This document shows positions 37,334 to 45,576 of a stretch of 64,000 nucleotides of DNA, piece by piece. Both the position numbers and the translations under genes were made by a program. The first letter of the stretch is position 1; every line of letters starts with the position of its first letter. The notes beneath the pieces are model-generated. The model was not told the DNA's origin and made no database searches. It was given only the letters and a program-made list of their open reading frames with translations. The stretch is from contig JAEUIT010000015.1 of assembly GCA_016795035.1 (NCBI GenBank), positions 49,455 to 113,454 on the forward strand, in the 5' to 3' direction. The stretch comes from Phycisphaerae bacterium (GTDB lineage: Bacteria > Planctomycetota > Phycisphaerae > Phycisphaerales > SM1A02).

Positions 37334-37528
37334 TAGGGTCCTCTCGGGTGCGGTTGCCGTGGATTGACTCAGAGCCGAACGCCATCGTGACGTCGGACGA
37401 TGCACGGTGCGAGGTCGGAGCGTACTCCGAGTGCGCCTCTCGCGCCGCGGAGCCGTCAATGAGGTGTTAGGCCCTTCCGCGCCCCGAACGCCGACGACGA
37501 ACGCGGCGATCGTTCTAGTCGGCGGTGA

Positions 37529-38110
37529 TCAGTTCGGGCCAGACTCCGCCTTGATCTTGGTGGGCGGCCCCCACAGCGCGGTGGCCTCTTCGAGGGTCAG
37601 TGGCAGGTAGTAGATGTCGCCGTTCGGCGCGGCGAACCCCGCGGGCGAGGAACCGCCGGGATAGACCCGCGTCATGAGACCGGCGTAGGCATGCCGAACC
37701 TGCCCTCCGGCAACCTCGAAGATCCAGAGGCTCGGTGGTCGCTCCGTCAGAACATCGACCGAGTAGCGCAGCGACGGATCGAATTGCGACAACGCCCCCT
37801 TCTCGTAGACCGTTTCGGTTTCGTCAGGGCGGAACTCCGAGATGCGGTCCCCGTTCGCCAGGAGATACGCGGGACTGATGTCGGTGAGAGCTCGTTGCTC
37901 ACCCTTCTCAAGCACGAGCACCGAGCGCGTCGCGAGCGGCCCATCGCCGAGATAGATGCTCACCCACCGATACATCCGCGGCGAGTCTCGCACTGCACCG
38001 CTGACGAGACCGTCTGGATACTCGAGCACGCGCTCCGACGAACATCCTGCGAGGAGGATGAGCGCAACCGCAGCGCCTGTAGTCGCGAGCACGTTCCTTG
38101 TGATTCGCAT
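37529..38110 (-). CDS. Lipoprotein of unknown function
   Basis: A 193-residue protein. The ATG at 38110 has GGAGGACG close upstream. A lipoprotein signal (TTGAAVALILLAGC) precedes a domain with VSIYLGDGPLATRSVLVLEK, RISEFRPDETETVYEKGALS and the C-terminal GDIYYLPLTLEEATALWGPP. I recognise no family. It has no obvious partner gene. Confidence 0.72.
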   Translation of the reverse strand: MRITRNVLATTGAAVALILLAGCSSERVLEYPDGLVSGAVRDSPRMYRWVSIYLGDGPLATRSVLVLEKGEQRALTDISPAYLLANGDRISEFRPDETETVYEKGALSQFDPSLRYSVDVLTERPPSLWIFEVAGGQVRHAYAGLMTRVYPGGSSPAGFAAPNGDIYYLPLTLEEATALWGPPTKIKAESGPN

Positions 38111-38330
38111 GCCGTCCTCCGTGCGCCGCGGGCGGCACAGCCGCGCTCGCCCGTTGTTTCGTCGCCGGGACAGGTTCCCACATTCCAACCTGTTTGAGCT
38201 GGAGGCCACCATCCCACGAAGGAACGAATGTGGCCCGACGGAAGCCCCCGCCTTCCCTCCCCCCTCAGCAGCCTCCCTCGCTCCGCCAACCGTCGCGCGC
38301 ACTCAGCTTCGCCGCGCCCCCATCCACGCA

Positions 38331-38357
38331 CAACGCCGCGACAGAATCGCGGCGTTG
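38331..38357 (-). terminator. Hairpin downstream of tRNA-Thr
   Basis: A perfect 11-base stem CAACGCCGCGA / TCGCGGCGTTG with loop CAGAA, starting 20 bases beyond the tRNA 3' end. There is no T-tract. It may be a tRNA terminator or processing signal. Confidence 0.55.
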
Positions 38358-38377
38358 CGTCATGTCGAGGTTGTTAG

Positions 38378-38449
38378 AGCCACCCATGGGATTCGAACCC
38401 ACGACCTGCGCTTTACGAAAGCGCCGCTCTACCGCTGAGCTAGGGTGGC
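38378..38449 (-). tRNA. tRNA-Thr (anticodon CGU)
   Basis: On the minus strand the acceptor GCCACCC pairs with GGGTGGC. The anticodon stem GCGCT/AGCGC encloses loop TTCGTAA, and the T arm is GTGGG-TTCGAAT-CCCAT. The anticodon CGT in DNA reads ACG threonine codons. CCA is not encoded. Confidence 0.94.
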
Positions 38450-38581
38450 GTTGCGCCCGGCGGTGCCGCGCCCGGAGGGCGAGGAACGCGAGGCGAGTAA
38501 CGGGAAGCCGACGATTCTAACGACGAGCGGCGGAGGCCGCTACGGCTTCGAACGTCGCGGGGATCCGCGAATTCTCCATCG

Positions 38582-40801
38582 TCACTTCGAGTCGGCCGTC
38601 TTCGTGTCGCCCGCGCCCTTGGTGATGAGTTTGACCGTTTCCGCGGCGCTCATATTGAGGGCACCGTGGAGGCGACCGGCGGCGTCGGCGAGCTGGCCGG
38701 ACGACGACGCGATGAGTTCGCGGACCGCCAGAATCTGCCGCTCGTTCGCGAGGTTGCCGAATCGGCGAGCGCTCGCGGCCGCGCGGCTGAGCAACTCGAT
38801 CTTCTCGGCTTCGTCGCTCGCGGCGATCGCGGCGTCGATCAGCTTTCGCTGGGCCGTTTCGGTCGGAACCATCGCGAGGACGTCGGCGACCATGAGTCGC
38901 ACCCCGCCCTGGCGGCGATCGATAGCTTCGAGGAGCGGCTTCTCCGCGTCGCGGATCGAGAAGATCGGGCTGTTCGAGACGGCGATCTTCGAGAGCGTGT
39001 CGAGCGCACGGAGCGTGTAGTCCGACGCCTCGTCCTCGCTGATCGCGCCGCCCGACTGATTGCGGAAGGCGAGTTCGACGGCGCCCTTGAAGGTCTCGTC
39101 GTTGCCGCTGGCCGGCCACACGACGACGCCGGGATCGAGCGTGAACTCGTTCGTGGCCCGCGACGCCTCGGCGGTCGAGACGACGGCAACGATCGGGACG
39201 GCGAGCGTCATCGCGCCCAAACGCGCCGACTCGATCGCCGACTTCACGCTGTCCGCGCTGCCTGCAACGACGAGCACGTCGAGGCCGCTCGAGGCGTTGA
39301 GTTCGGGCTCGAACTGGGCGAACGTCTCGGCGCCGTTCATCGTGGCGAAGCCGAGCGTCGAGAGGCGACCGGAGATCTGGCGGCGATCCTCTTCGGACAC
39401 CGCGATCACGGCCGCGGTGGTCGTGCCGGCGTCACGGACGGCGGCGCCCAAGATCGGAACGATCGAGAAGTCGCCCGGGAAGGTCTGCTGCGGAAGCGCC
39501 TCGCCGATCGCAAGCGCCGCTTCGTACTGCACGCGCCGCTCGGGGTAACGAAGGCATTCGAGAAGCGCCGGACGGCCGTTCGCCTCGACGAGGCTCTTGC
39601 TGCCCGCGGTCTGGCCGAGGGCGGCGATGCCGTCGCGCACGAGTTCGGTGTCCTTCCGATCGATCGCGAGACCGATCACCGACTGGTCGATGCTCGGGCC
39701 GGCGGCCATCGCGAAGAAGGACGGCGAGTACGGAAGTCCGCCGAAGATCGGATCGGTCGCGCCGGCCGGGAGACGGTTCTCGCGACGGAGGTCGCTCGCG
39801 ATGTAGAGGGCGAGCGCGTTCGCGTTGGCGGCGTCGAACTGAAGCGCCTTGCGGGCGGCGAGCATCGCCATCACTTCGCGGAAGATCGGGGTCGGCACCG
39901 CGGTCGGCGTGAGGCCGCCGAAGGTGTTGTACGACCAGACGTTGTTCACCGGCTCGTTCGCGTACGGCACGAGCGCCTCGTCGCCGAGGAAGTAGCGACG
40001 GGAGAGCTCGGCGAACTGCGCCGAGGTGTCGGTCGACTGGGCGCCGATCCGGTTGAACGCACGCATCGCGGCGTCGCGGACGTCGGACGTCGCGGCCGGA
40101 TCGTTGGCAAGCTCGAGGAGGAAGGGCGCGGCGGCGGGATAGCCGATCTCGCCGAGCATGTCGGCGATCTTCCGCTGATTCACCGGATCGACCTTCATGA
40201 GCGCCGCGGTGAGCGGGTTCACGGCGAGACGCTTGAGCGACACGATGACCTCGGTCGCCGCGACCTCGCGGGACGGATCCTTGCCGCTCGTGACCGCTTC
40301 GAGAAGCGCCGGCATCGCGTACTCGCCGGCGGCTTCGAGCCGCTCGCGGGCGAACATCTTTTCGCGCACCGTGCCGGTGAGCTTCGCGAGCGCGTCGGCG
40401 ATGCGAGCGGGCTGGCGAGCGAGTTCGAGCCGACCGTCACGCAGCATCTGATCGAACTGCTGGGCGAGGTTCGAGACGCCGTCCATGCCGCGGCCGCGGG
40501 CCATGGCCTGATCGAAGCGCTCGGCGAGTCCGTTCTCGTCGACGATCGTCGCGAGGTCGCTCGCGGTGAGGCCGGCGTCGAGAAGCGCCTGCGCCTGCGC
40601 CGCAGCCACGTCGGGCTTCGCAACGTTGATCAGGTGGAGGAACTCCTTCACACCCTGGATCTTGCTCTTCGCGCCCGCCGTCTCCGCAGCGTTCGCGGCG
40701 GAATCCTGCGGGTGGGCAACGACAGGCGACGTCATGCCGACCACCGTCACATGCAAGGCAATCGCAGCAAGGACGGCACGGGCACGAACGAAAGGTCGCA
40801 T
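38582..40801 (-). CDS. Large secreted HEAT-repeat-like helical protein
   Basis: A 739-residue protein from the ATG at 40801, which has GGAG nine bases upstream; the open frame runs 119 codons further but without signal-peptide character. A signal peptide (ARAVLAAIALHVTVVGMTSP) precedes helical repeats such as LLEAVTSGKDPSREVAATEV, MLGEIGYPAAAPFLLELAND and LECLRYPERRVQYEAALAIG, which look like HEAT repeats. A C-terminal receiver-like segment, LDVLVVAGSADSVKSAIESA and LAVPIVAVVSTAEASRATNE, recalls a degenerate response-regulator fold. The protein is conserved in style among planctomycete periplasmic proteins, and the function is not known. It is divergent from the riboswitch operon. Confidence 0.78.
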   Translation of the reverse strand: MRPFVRARAVLAAIALHVTVVGMTSPVVAHPQDSAANAAETAGAKSKIQGVKEFLHLINVAKPDVAAAQAQALLDAGLTASDLATIVDENGLAERFDQAMARGRGMDGVSNLAQQFDQMLRDGRLELARQPARIADALAKLTGTVREKMFARERLEAAGEYAMPALLEAVTSGKDPSREVAATEVIVSLKRLAVNPLTAALMKVDPVNQRKIADMLGEIGYPAAAPFLLELANDPAATSDVRDAAMRAFNRIGAQSTDTSAQFAELSRRYFLGDEALVPYANEPVNNVWSYNTFGGLTPTAVPTPIFREVMAMLAARKALQFDAANANALALYIASDLRRENRLPAGATDPIFGGLPYSPSFFAMAAGPSIDQSVIGLAIDRKDTELVRDGIAALGQTAGSKSLVEANGRPALLECLRYPERRVQYEAALAIGEALPQQTFPGDFSIVPILGAAVRDAGTTTAAVIAVSEEDRRQISGRLSTLGFATMNGAETFAQFEPELNASSGLDVLVVAGSADSVKSAIESARLGAMTLAVPIVAVVSTAEASRATNEFTLDPGVVVWPASGNDETFKGAVELAFRNQSGGAISEDEASDYTLRALDTLSKIAVSNSPIFSIRDAEKPLLEAIDRRQGGVRLMVADVLAMVPTETAQRKLIDAAIAASDEAEKIELLSRAAASARRFGNLANERQILAVRELIASSSGQLADAAGRLHGALNMSAAETVKLITKGAGDTKTADSK

Positions 40802-41204
40802 CGGTGGTAACTCCAGGTCTCGAGTGAGGGCCCCGAGCAGCGGGGCAAGTGGGCGCCAAGTAGGCGCAAGAGGAGATCGCGCGAAGGCGTGACAGGATCG
40901 CCGGACGAACCCCGCGACGGACGGCGGCGTCCTATACGGGCGTTCGCGCGGCGAGGGTGCGACGACAACACGAATCGCGACTTCGACGAGCCGAAGCGCG
41001 CAAAGGTGCCGTGCCGAACGCCCACCGCAGAGAAGGTCCGGAATGTACGGGACACAGGGCAAGAGTGTCAATGAATCGTCGTACACTCTCGGCCCTGTCG
41101 AGGCGCTCGCTGACTCGGAGTCACGCGAGGCCGAAACGCACGCAGTCCTTCGGGCCACATGAGGCGATCGAGCCTCATCGACGCACGCGGACCTCGCGCG
41201 ATTC
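40802..41204. other. Divergent spacer upstream of the riboswitch, no gene seen
   Basis: About 400 bases with no supported gene. It must contain the promoter of the helical-repeat gene on the minus strand and, to the right, that of the cobalamin riboswitch transcript on the plus strand. No confident promoter boxes were identified. Confidence 0.4.
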
Positions 41205-41430
41205 GGTGCAGGGAAGGCGGTGAAAAACCGCCACGGACGCGCCGCCGTGACGGGTTCGAGCAGGGTGTCGGGTTGGCCTCAAGGCCCACCGTCGACAGCC
41301 TCGCTCGGCGAGTTCGACAGCCACTGACGACCGGATGACCGCGGCACGGCGCCTCGCCGTGCGACCGGGCCGGAACTCGGGAAGGCCGAACTCGTCCGGA
41401 ACCCGAAGTCGGAAGACCTTCCTCGACACA
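41205..41430 (+). ncRNA. Cobalamin (B12) riboswitch
   Basis: The sequence carries the ordered signatures of the cobalamin aptamer. GGGAAGGCGGTGAAAAACCG starts at 41211, followed by ACGGACGCGCCGCCGTGA. Then come GCCACTGACGACCGGATGAC, GGGAAGGC near 41377, and the 3' motif CCGAAGTCGGAAGACCTTCC near 41403, which matches the AAGUCAGGAGACC consensus. The paired arms between these blocks are present (for example GCGGCACGGC/GCCGTGC). It precedes the GTG of the secreted dockerin-tailed protein by about 90 bases. Start and end are approximate because the P1 helix is not resolved by eye. Confidence 0.9.
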
Positions 41431-41520
41431 GCTCCGCTTCGGACTCGCCCGCGCTCCCGCGTTGGGCACCGAAGCTCGTCTTTGCCCCGGCGCGAATCCG
41501 GAGGCAGGAAAGGCTCCGAC
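41431..41520 (+). promoter_or_regulatory. Riboswitch expression platform with shielded ribosome-binding site
   Basis: Two alternative pairings are visible. GCTTCGG near 41440 can pair with CCGAAGC near 41469. CGGAG at 41499-41503 can pair with CTCCG at 41514-41518, placing the AGGAAAGG ribosome-binding site in the loop just before the GTG at 41521. This suggests translational control. The alternative structures were judged by eye, not folded. Confidence 0.55.
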
Positions 41521-42474
41521 GTGTCGGGTTCCCCTGTCGTCGTATCTCGTGGTCGTCGCGCGTCCCTCGCGAGCGCGGGAATCGTCTCGTCGTTGCAGCT
41601 CCTCGTTGTCTCGAACGGCGCCGCCGCACAGGCGGAAAGCCCCTTCGCGACGACGGTCGTCAACTATGTCGCGGGCATCGGCGCCGCGAGCGGCTTCACC
41701 AACCCGCTCGTCGCGCTCGGGTCGCCCGAGCGATTCACCGGCGACGGGCTGATTCCGCAGGCCGTCACGCCGTTTCAGCCGCCCTTCATGACGAACGAGA
41801 TCGTGTCGATCGGCATGGGCGGCTCCCTCACGCTCGCCTTCGACCACGACGTCGTGGACGACCCGGACAACCCCTTCGGCATCGATCTCCTCGTCTTCTC
41901 GAACGCGTTCGCGACCGACGCCTTCTCGCCCCAGGGGGTGATGGGCTCGATGTTCGGCGAAGGCGGCGCGATCTCCGTGAGCCTCGACGGCAGTTCGTGG
42001 ACGCCCGTCCCCGGCATCGCCGCCGACGGTCCCCTGCCGACGATGGGATACGTCGACGTCGGGCCCTACGCGACGCGCCCGGGCCTCGTCGAGACCGACT
42101 TCACGAAGCCGGTCAATCCCGCGCACACGCCGGCATCGCTCGCCGGGCTGAGCTACGAACTCCTCGTTGCAGCCTATGACGGCGCCGGCGGCGGCGTGGG
42201 CATCGACCTCAAGACGCTCGGCCTCTCGGCGATCCGCTACGTCCGCATCGACGGCAACCTCTCCTTCGGGATCACGCCCGAGATCGACGCGATCGCCGAC
42301 GTCGCGCCGGCCTCGCGTGCCGTGCCGTTCGACCTCACGAACGACGGTCTCGTCGACGCCGCGGATCTCGGCGTCCTGCTCGGCGCGTGGGCGACCTCGG
42401 GCCCCGGCGACTTCGACGGAAACGGCGTCGTCGACGCGGCCGACCTCGGGCTCCTCCTGGGAGCGTGGTCGTGA
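41521..42474 (+). CDS. Secreted dockerin-tailed protein under a cobalamin riboswitch
   Basis: A 317-residue protein from the GTG at 41521 (AGGAAAGG seven bases upstream). A signal peptide (RRASLASAGIVSSLQLLVVS ... AAAQA) precedes a beta-rich domain with GSPERFTGDGLIPQ, PPFMTNEIVSIGMGGSLTLA and DDPDNPFGIDLLVFSNAFA. It ends with two EF-hand loops, DLTNDGLVDAADLGVLLGAW and DFDGNGVVDAADLGLLLGAW. The central domain resembles cell-surface proteins of unknown function that I recall near B12-regulated genes in other phyla; this is memory, not a search result. No TonB receptor or cobalamin biosynthesis gene is present. The downstream prepilin-like gene overlaps it by four bases, so the two are translationally coupled. 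Confidence 0.85.
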   Translation: MSGSPVVVSRGRRASLASAGIVSSLQLLVVSNGAAAQAESPFATTVVNYVAGIGAASGFTNPLVALGSPERFTGDGLIPQAVTPFQPPFMTNEIVSIGMGGSLTLAFDHDVVDDPDNPFGIDLLVFSNAFATDAFSPQGVMGSMFGEGGAISVSLDGSSWTPVPGIAADGPLPTMGYVDVGPYATRPGLVETDFTKPVNPAHTPASLAGLSYELLVAAYDGAGGGVGIDLKTLGLSAIRYVRIDGNLSFGITPEIDAIADVAPASRAVPFDLTNDGLVDAADLGVLLGAWATSGPGDFDGNGVVDAADLGLLLGAWS

Positions 42475-43280
42475 CGCGCCCTCACTCCGCGTTGCAGGCG
42501 CGCGCCGGCTTCACGCTCGTCGAGACGCTCGTCTCGATCGCGATCGTCGGACTGCTCATGGCGGTGCTCGTGCCCGGACTGCGCTCGGTCGCCGAGGCGA
42601 GTAAGAGCGCCGCCTGCATGTCGAACCTCCGACAGATGGCGAGCGCGGCGCACTCGTACTCGGTGACGTGGCGCGACGCGTATCCGGCGGCGATCGTCTA
42701 CAAGAAGGTCGCGGGCGGCGTGCGCACGGAAGCGTGGGACTTCACGCAACATCCCGACGGCACCGTCACCCCCGGCGCGCTCTGGCTCTTCACCGACACG
42801 CCGAACGAGGTCATGCAGTGCCCGGGCTTCGATGGGGCATCCACCTTCGGGAACGATCCCGCATCGGGCTACAACTACAACACGAGCTTCATCGGCGCCG
42901 AAGGCCGCTTCCCCGAGCTCGGACCCGACGGCGCATGGAAGGACGGCTGGGCGCTCGCGCGCCGCGGACTTCCCATGGCATCGCATCGGCGCACGTCGGA
43001 AACCGCACTTTTCGGCGACGCAGGCTGGAAAGGCGGCGCGAACAAGTTCATGCGCGCGCCTTCGGGAAACGCGGAGGGAGATCTCGGCGTTGTCTACTCG
43101 GGCGCGCAGTCCTTCCGCCATGTCATGTGCGCGAACGTCGCGTTCCTCGACGGTTCCGTACGTCCGTGTCAGGATTGTTGCGAAGGCGTGCATGCGACGC
43201 CTTCGCTCTTGTCGGACGTGCTCGACTTCCCGCACAATGGGTTCCTGTCGAACGACGACACCGCCTACGACCCGCGCTGA
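42471..43280 (+). CDS. Prepilin-like protein coupled to the riboswitch gene
   Basis: A 269-residue protein whose GTG start overlaps the upstream stop as GTGA, with GGGAG just before. The prepilin motif ARAGFTLVETLVSIAIVGLL (cleavage between Gly13 and Phe14, Glu at +5) is followed by the large soluble domain usual in planctomycete pseudopilins: SACMSNLRQMASAAHSYS, the EVMQCPGF and YNYNTSFIG motifs, and SFRHVMCANVAFLDGSVRPC near the end, which resembles the H-x-G-x-N-x-x-F-x-D-G-S-V signature. Several Cys may form disulfides. Through the overlap it belongs to the cobalamin-controlled transcript. Confidence 0.88.
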   Translation: MTRPHSALQARAGFTLVETLVSIAIVGLLMAVLVPGLRSVAEASKSAACMSNLRQMASAAHSYSVTWRDAYPAAIVYKKVAGGVRTEAWDFTQHPDGTVTPGALWLFTDTPNEVMQCPGFDGASTFGNDPASGYNYNTSFIGAEGRFPELGPDGAWKDGWALARRGLPMASHRRTSETALFGDAGWKGGANKFMRAPSGNAEGDLGVVYSGAQSFRHVMCANVAFLDGSVRPCQDCCEGVHATPSLLSDVLDFPHNGFLSNDDTAYDPR

Positions 43281-43321
43281 TCGCGCATCGGTGACGAACG
43301 GTTCGCACGAGAACCCACAGC

Positions 43322-43597
43322 ATGTTTCGAATCAACCGCTGCGTCTGCATGGGTCGAACCTTCGAGGAATTGAAGGAGCTTGCCGCGGCAAACGGCTGGG
43401 ACTTCAACGAGCTGCGCAAGAAGACGGGGTGCGGCGGCGGCTGCGGCCTGTGCGTGCCGTACGTGCGCATCATGCTCCGCAACGGACAGACGGAGTTCTA
43501 CGAGCTGATTCGCGAAGAGGTGCGCACGCCGCTGCGAGGCGACGGCCATCGTGCCGGGCGCACGCAGGTGCGCACCAACGAAGCGTGCGCCGGCTGA
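43322..43597 (+). CDS. BFD-like [2Fe-2S]-binding small protein
   Basis: A 91-residue protein with the four-Cys pattern of bacterioferritin-associated-ferredoxin domains: NRCVCMGRTFEELKELA supplies C-x-C and KKTGCGGGCGLCVPYV supplies C-x3-C-x2-C. One of these Cys is extra to the usual C-x-C ... C-x2-C ligands. The C-terminal 30 residues are a basic tail. It follows the prepilin-like gene by 41 bases on the same strand, so it may be the third gene of the cobalamin-riboswitch operon. Such proteins pass electrons or carry clusters in iron or cofactor metabolism. The gene is convergent with mutL, 33 bases away. Confidence 0.85.
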   Translation: MFRINRCVCMGRTFEELKELAAANGWDFNELRKKTGCGGGCGLCVPYVRIMLRNGQTEFYELIREEVRTPLRGDGHRAGRTQVRTNEACAG

Positions 43598-43630
43598 CAT
43601 CGGACAAGAGTTAGCCGCGGCCGAACCCGC

Positions 43631-45496
43631 TCAGCCGCGCCCGAACTGGCGCTCGAGATCGCGCATCGTGATGCGCAACGACGTCGGACGCCCGTGCGGG
43701 CAGTTCGTCGATCGCTCGACGCGCTCGCGCCACGCGAGGAGTTCGCGCAGCTCCTCGATCGAGAGCCGGTCCCCTGCCTTCACCGCGGCCTTGCACGCCA
43801 TCATGTCGAGCGTGTCGGCGAGCGCCGACTCCACTTCGGTCGCAAGCGCCGTGGGCGCTTCGCCGGTCGCGGCGCCGAGCGTGCCGTCGGCGGCCTTCGC
43901 GACGAGCTCGCGCAGGAAGTCGCCGGCGTCGACGCCGCGCTCGAAGAGAAACGACGGGAACGCGTGCACCGCGATGGAGCGCGGCCCGGCGGGCGCGGCT
44001 TCGATGCCCAAGCGCTCGAAGAGCGGCGCGAGCGACTCGAGCGCCTCGATCTCGCGCCCGCTGCACTCGACGATCGCCGGGACGAGGAGCGACTGCCGTT
44101 CGAGCGGCCCGCGGGCCACGCGCTCGAAGAGCTTCTCGAACATCACCCGCTCGTGGAGCGCGTGCTGATCGACGATGAGAAGCCCCTCGGCGTCTTGCGT
44201 CACGAGATAGGCCGAGTGGACCTGGAGGATCTCGACCGCGCGGGCGACCGTCGGCAACGCGGAGGGACTCTCCGTTGCAGGCGCGGCGGGCGTCGGCTCG
44301 GCCCACGGCTTCACGCCGAGCGCCTCGGCGATGTCTTCGAGCGGCGGCATCCCGCCGGTTGCCCGTGAGGGCGTCGACCAGCTCGGCGCGGACAGCGCCC
44401 CGCCGCCGGACGGCCGCCACGCGAGCGGCGCTCCCGGGGCCGGGGCCGGCGCCGAGGGCGCGAGCTCGAACGCCGGCACGAGGTCGGCGGCGCGAAGCGC
44501 GCGGCGCACCGCCCGCAACACCCCCTGATGGATCATCGACGGCTGTCGGAAGCGCACTTCGGTCTTCGCGGGGTGCACGTTCACGTCGACCTCGCGCGGA
44601 TGAAGCTCGAGGAAGATCGCGGCGAGCGGCGTGAACCCCGGCGCGATGAGCCCGCGATACGCCTCGCGCACCGCGTGCAGGATCGCGCGATCGGCGACCG
44701 GCCGGCCGTTGAGATGGATGCGGAGGTGCTTGGCGTTCGCCCGCGCGAGTTCGGGCCGGCCGACGAGGCCCCACACCGTGAGCGGCCCTTCGTCGCCGTT
44801 CGCCTCAAGGAGCGGCGCCTTGTCGCCGGTGAGCCCAGCCCGCTCGACGTCGAGCACCTCGCTCGCGCGGCGGCGCAGGTCGTCGGTCGCGGCGAGGTCG
44901 AGCACGGTCTTCGAGCCGTTCGTGAGCGTGAACCGGATGCGCGGGTGCCCCATCGCGATCGACTCGAGCGTCTCGACGATGCGGCTCGCCTCGGCCGACT
45001 CGCTCTTCAGGAACTTCCGCCGCGCCGGCACGTTGCAGAAGAGGGTCTGCACCGAGACCGACGTCCCGGGCGGTGCGGCGGCGGGCTGCGGCGCCCCGAT
45101 CCGGTCGCCTTCGGCCTCGATCGACGCGGCGGCGTCGGCGTCGCGCGTGCGCGAGACGATTCGGACCCGCGAGACCGACGCGATCGACGCGAGCGCCTCG
45201 CCGCGGAACCCCATCGTGAGGATCGCCTCGAGGTCCTCGGCCCGCACGATCTTGCTGGTCGCGTGCGGCGCGAGCGCGAGCGGCAACTCCTCGGGCGGAA
45301 TGCCGACGCCGTCGTCGGTCACGCGGATCAGGTCGCGGCCGCCGCCCTCGATCGTGACGTCGATGCGCGTCGCCTTCGCGTCGAGCGCGTTCTCGACCAA
45401 CTCCTTGACCACGCTCGCCGGCCGCTCGACCACCTCGCCGGCGGCGATCTGGTTGACGAGGTGCGTCGGGAGCGGGCGGATGGGCGAGCGCGTCAC
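43631..45496 (-). CDS. mutL: DNA mismatch repair protein MutL
   Basis: A 621-residue GHKL ATPase. The ATP site is seen in ELVENALDAKATRIDV (motif I), DDGVGI (motif II) and TMGFRGEALASIASV (motif III). FCNVPARRKFLKSE and AILFLELHPREVDVNVHPAK-type segments follow. The C-terminal domain carries DQHALHERVMFE, fitting the DQHA-x2-E-x4-E endonuclease motif, and NCPHGRP. It is therefore a nicking-type MutL, unlike the E. coli protein. The start is GTG. No mutS lies in the window. It is convergent with the BFD-like gene. Confidence 0.96.
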   Translation of the reverse strand: MTRSPIRPLPTHLVNQIAAGEVVERPASVVKELVENALDAKATRIDVTIEGGGRDLIRVTDDGVGIPPEELPLALAPHATSKIVRAEDLEAILTMGFRGEALASIASVSRVRIVSRTRDADAAASIEAEGDRIGAPQPAAAPPGTSVSVQTLFCNVPARRKFLKSESAEASRIVETLESIAMGHPRIRFTLTNGSKTVLDLAATDDLRRRASEVLDVERAGLTGDKAPLLEANGDEGPLTVWGLVGRPELARANAKHLRIHLNGRPVADRAILHAVREAYRGLIAPGFTPLAAIFLELHPREVDVNVHPAKTEVRFRQPSMIHQGVLRAVRRALRAADLVPAFELAPSAPAPAPGAPLAWRPSGGGALSAPSWSTPSRATGGMPPLEDIAEALGVKPWAEPTPAAPATESPSALPTVARAVEILQVHSAYLVTQDAEGLLIVDQHALHERVMFEKLFERVARGPLERQSLLVPAIVECSGREIEALESLAPLFERLGIEAAPAGPRSIAVHAFPSFLFERGVDAGDFLRELVAKAADGTLGAATGEAPTALATEVESALADTLDMMACKAAVKAGDRLSIEELRELLAWRERVERSTNCPHGRPTSLRITMRDLERQFGRG

Positions 45497-45576
45497 AACC
45501 GAATCCTAATCGCGTCGGGACGGCGACCGCGACGGCGACCGGTACCATGCGGCCTCGCACGCGGGAGACGCCACGG

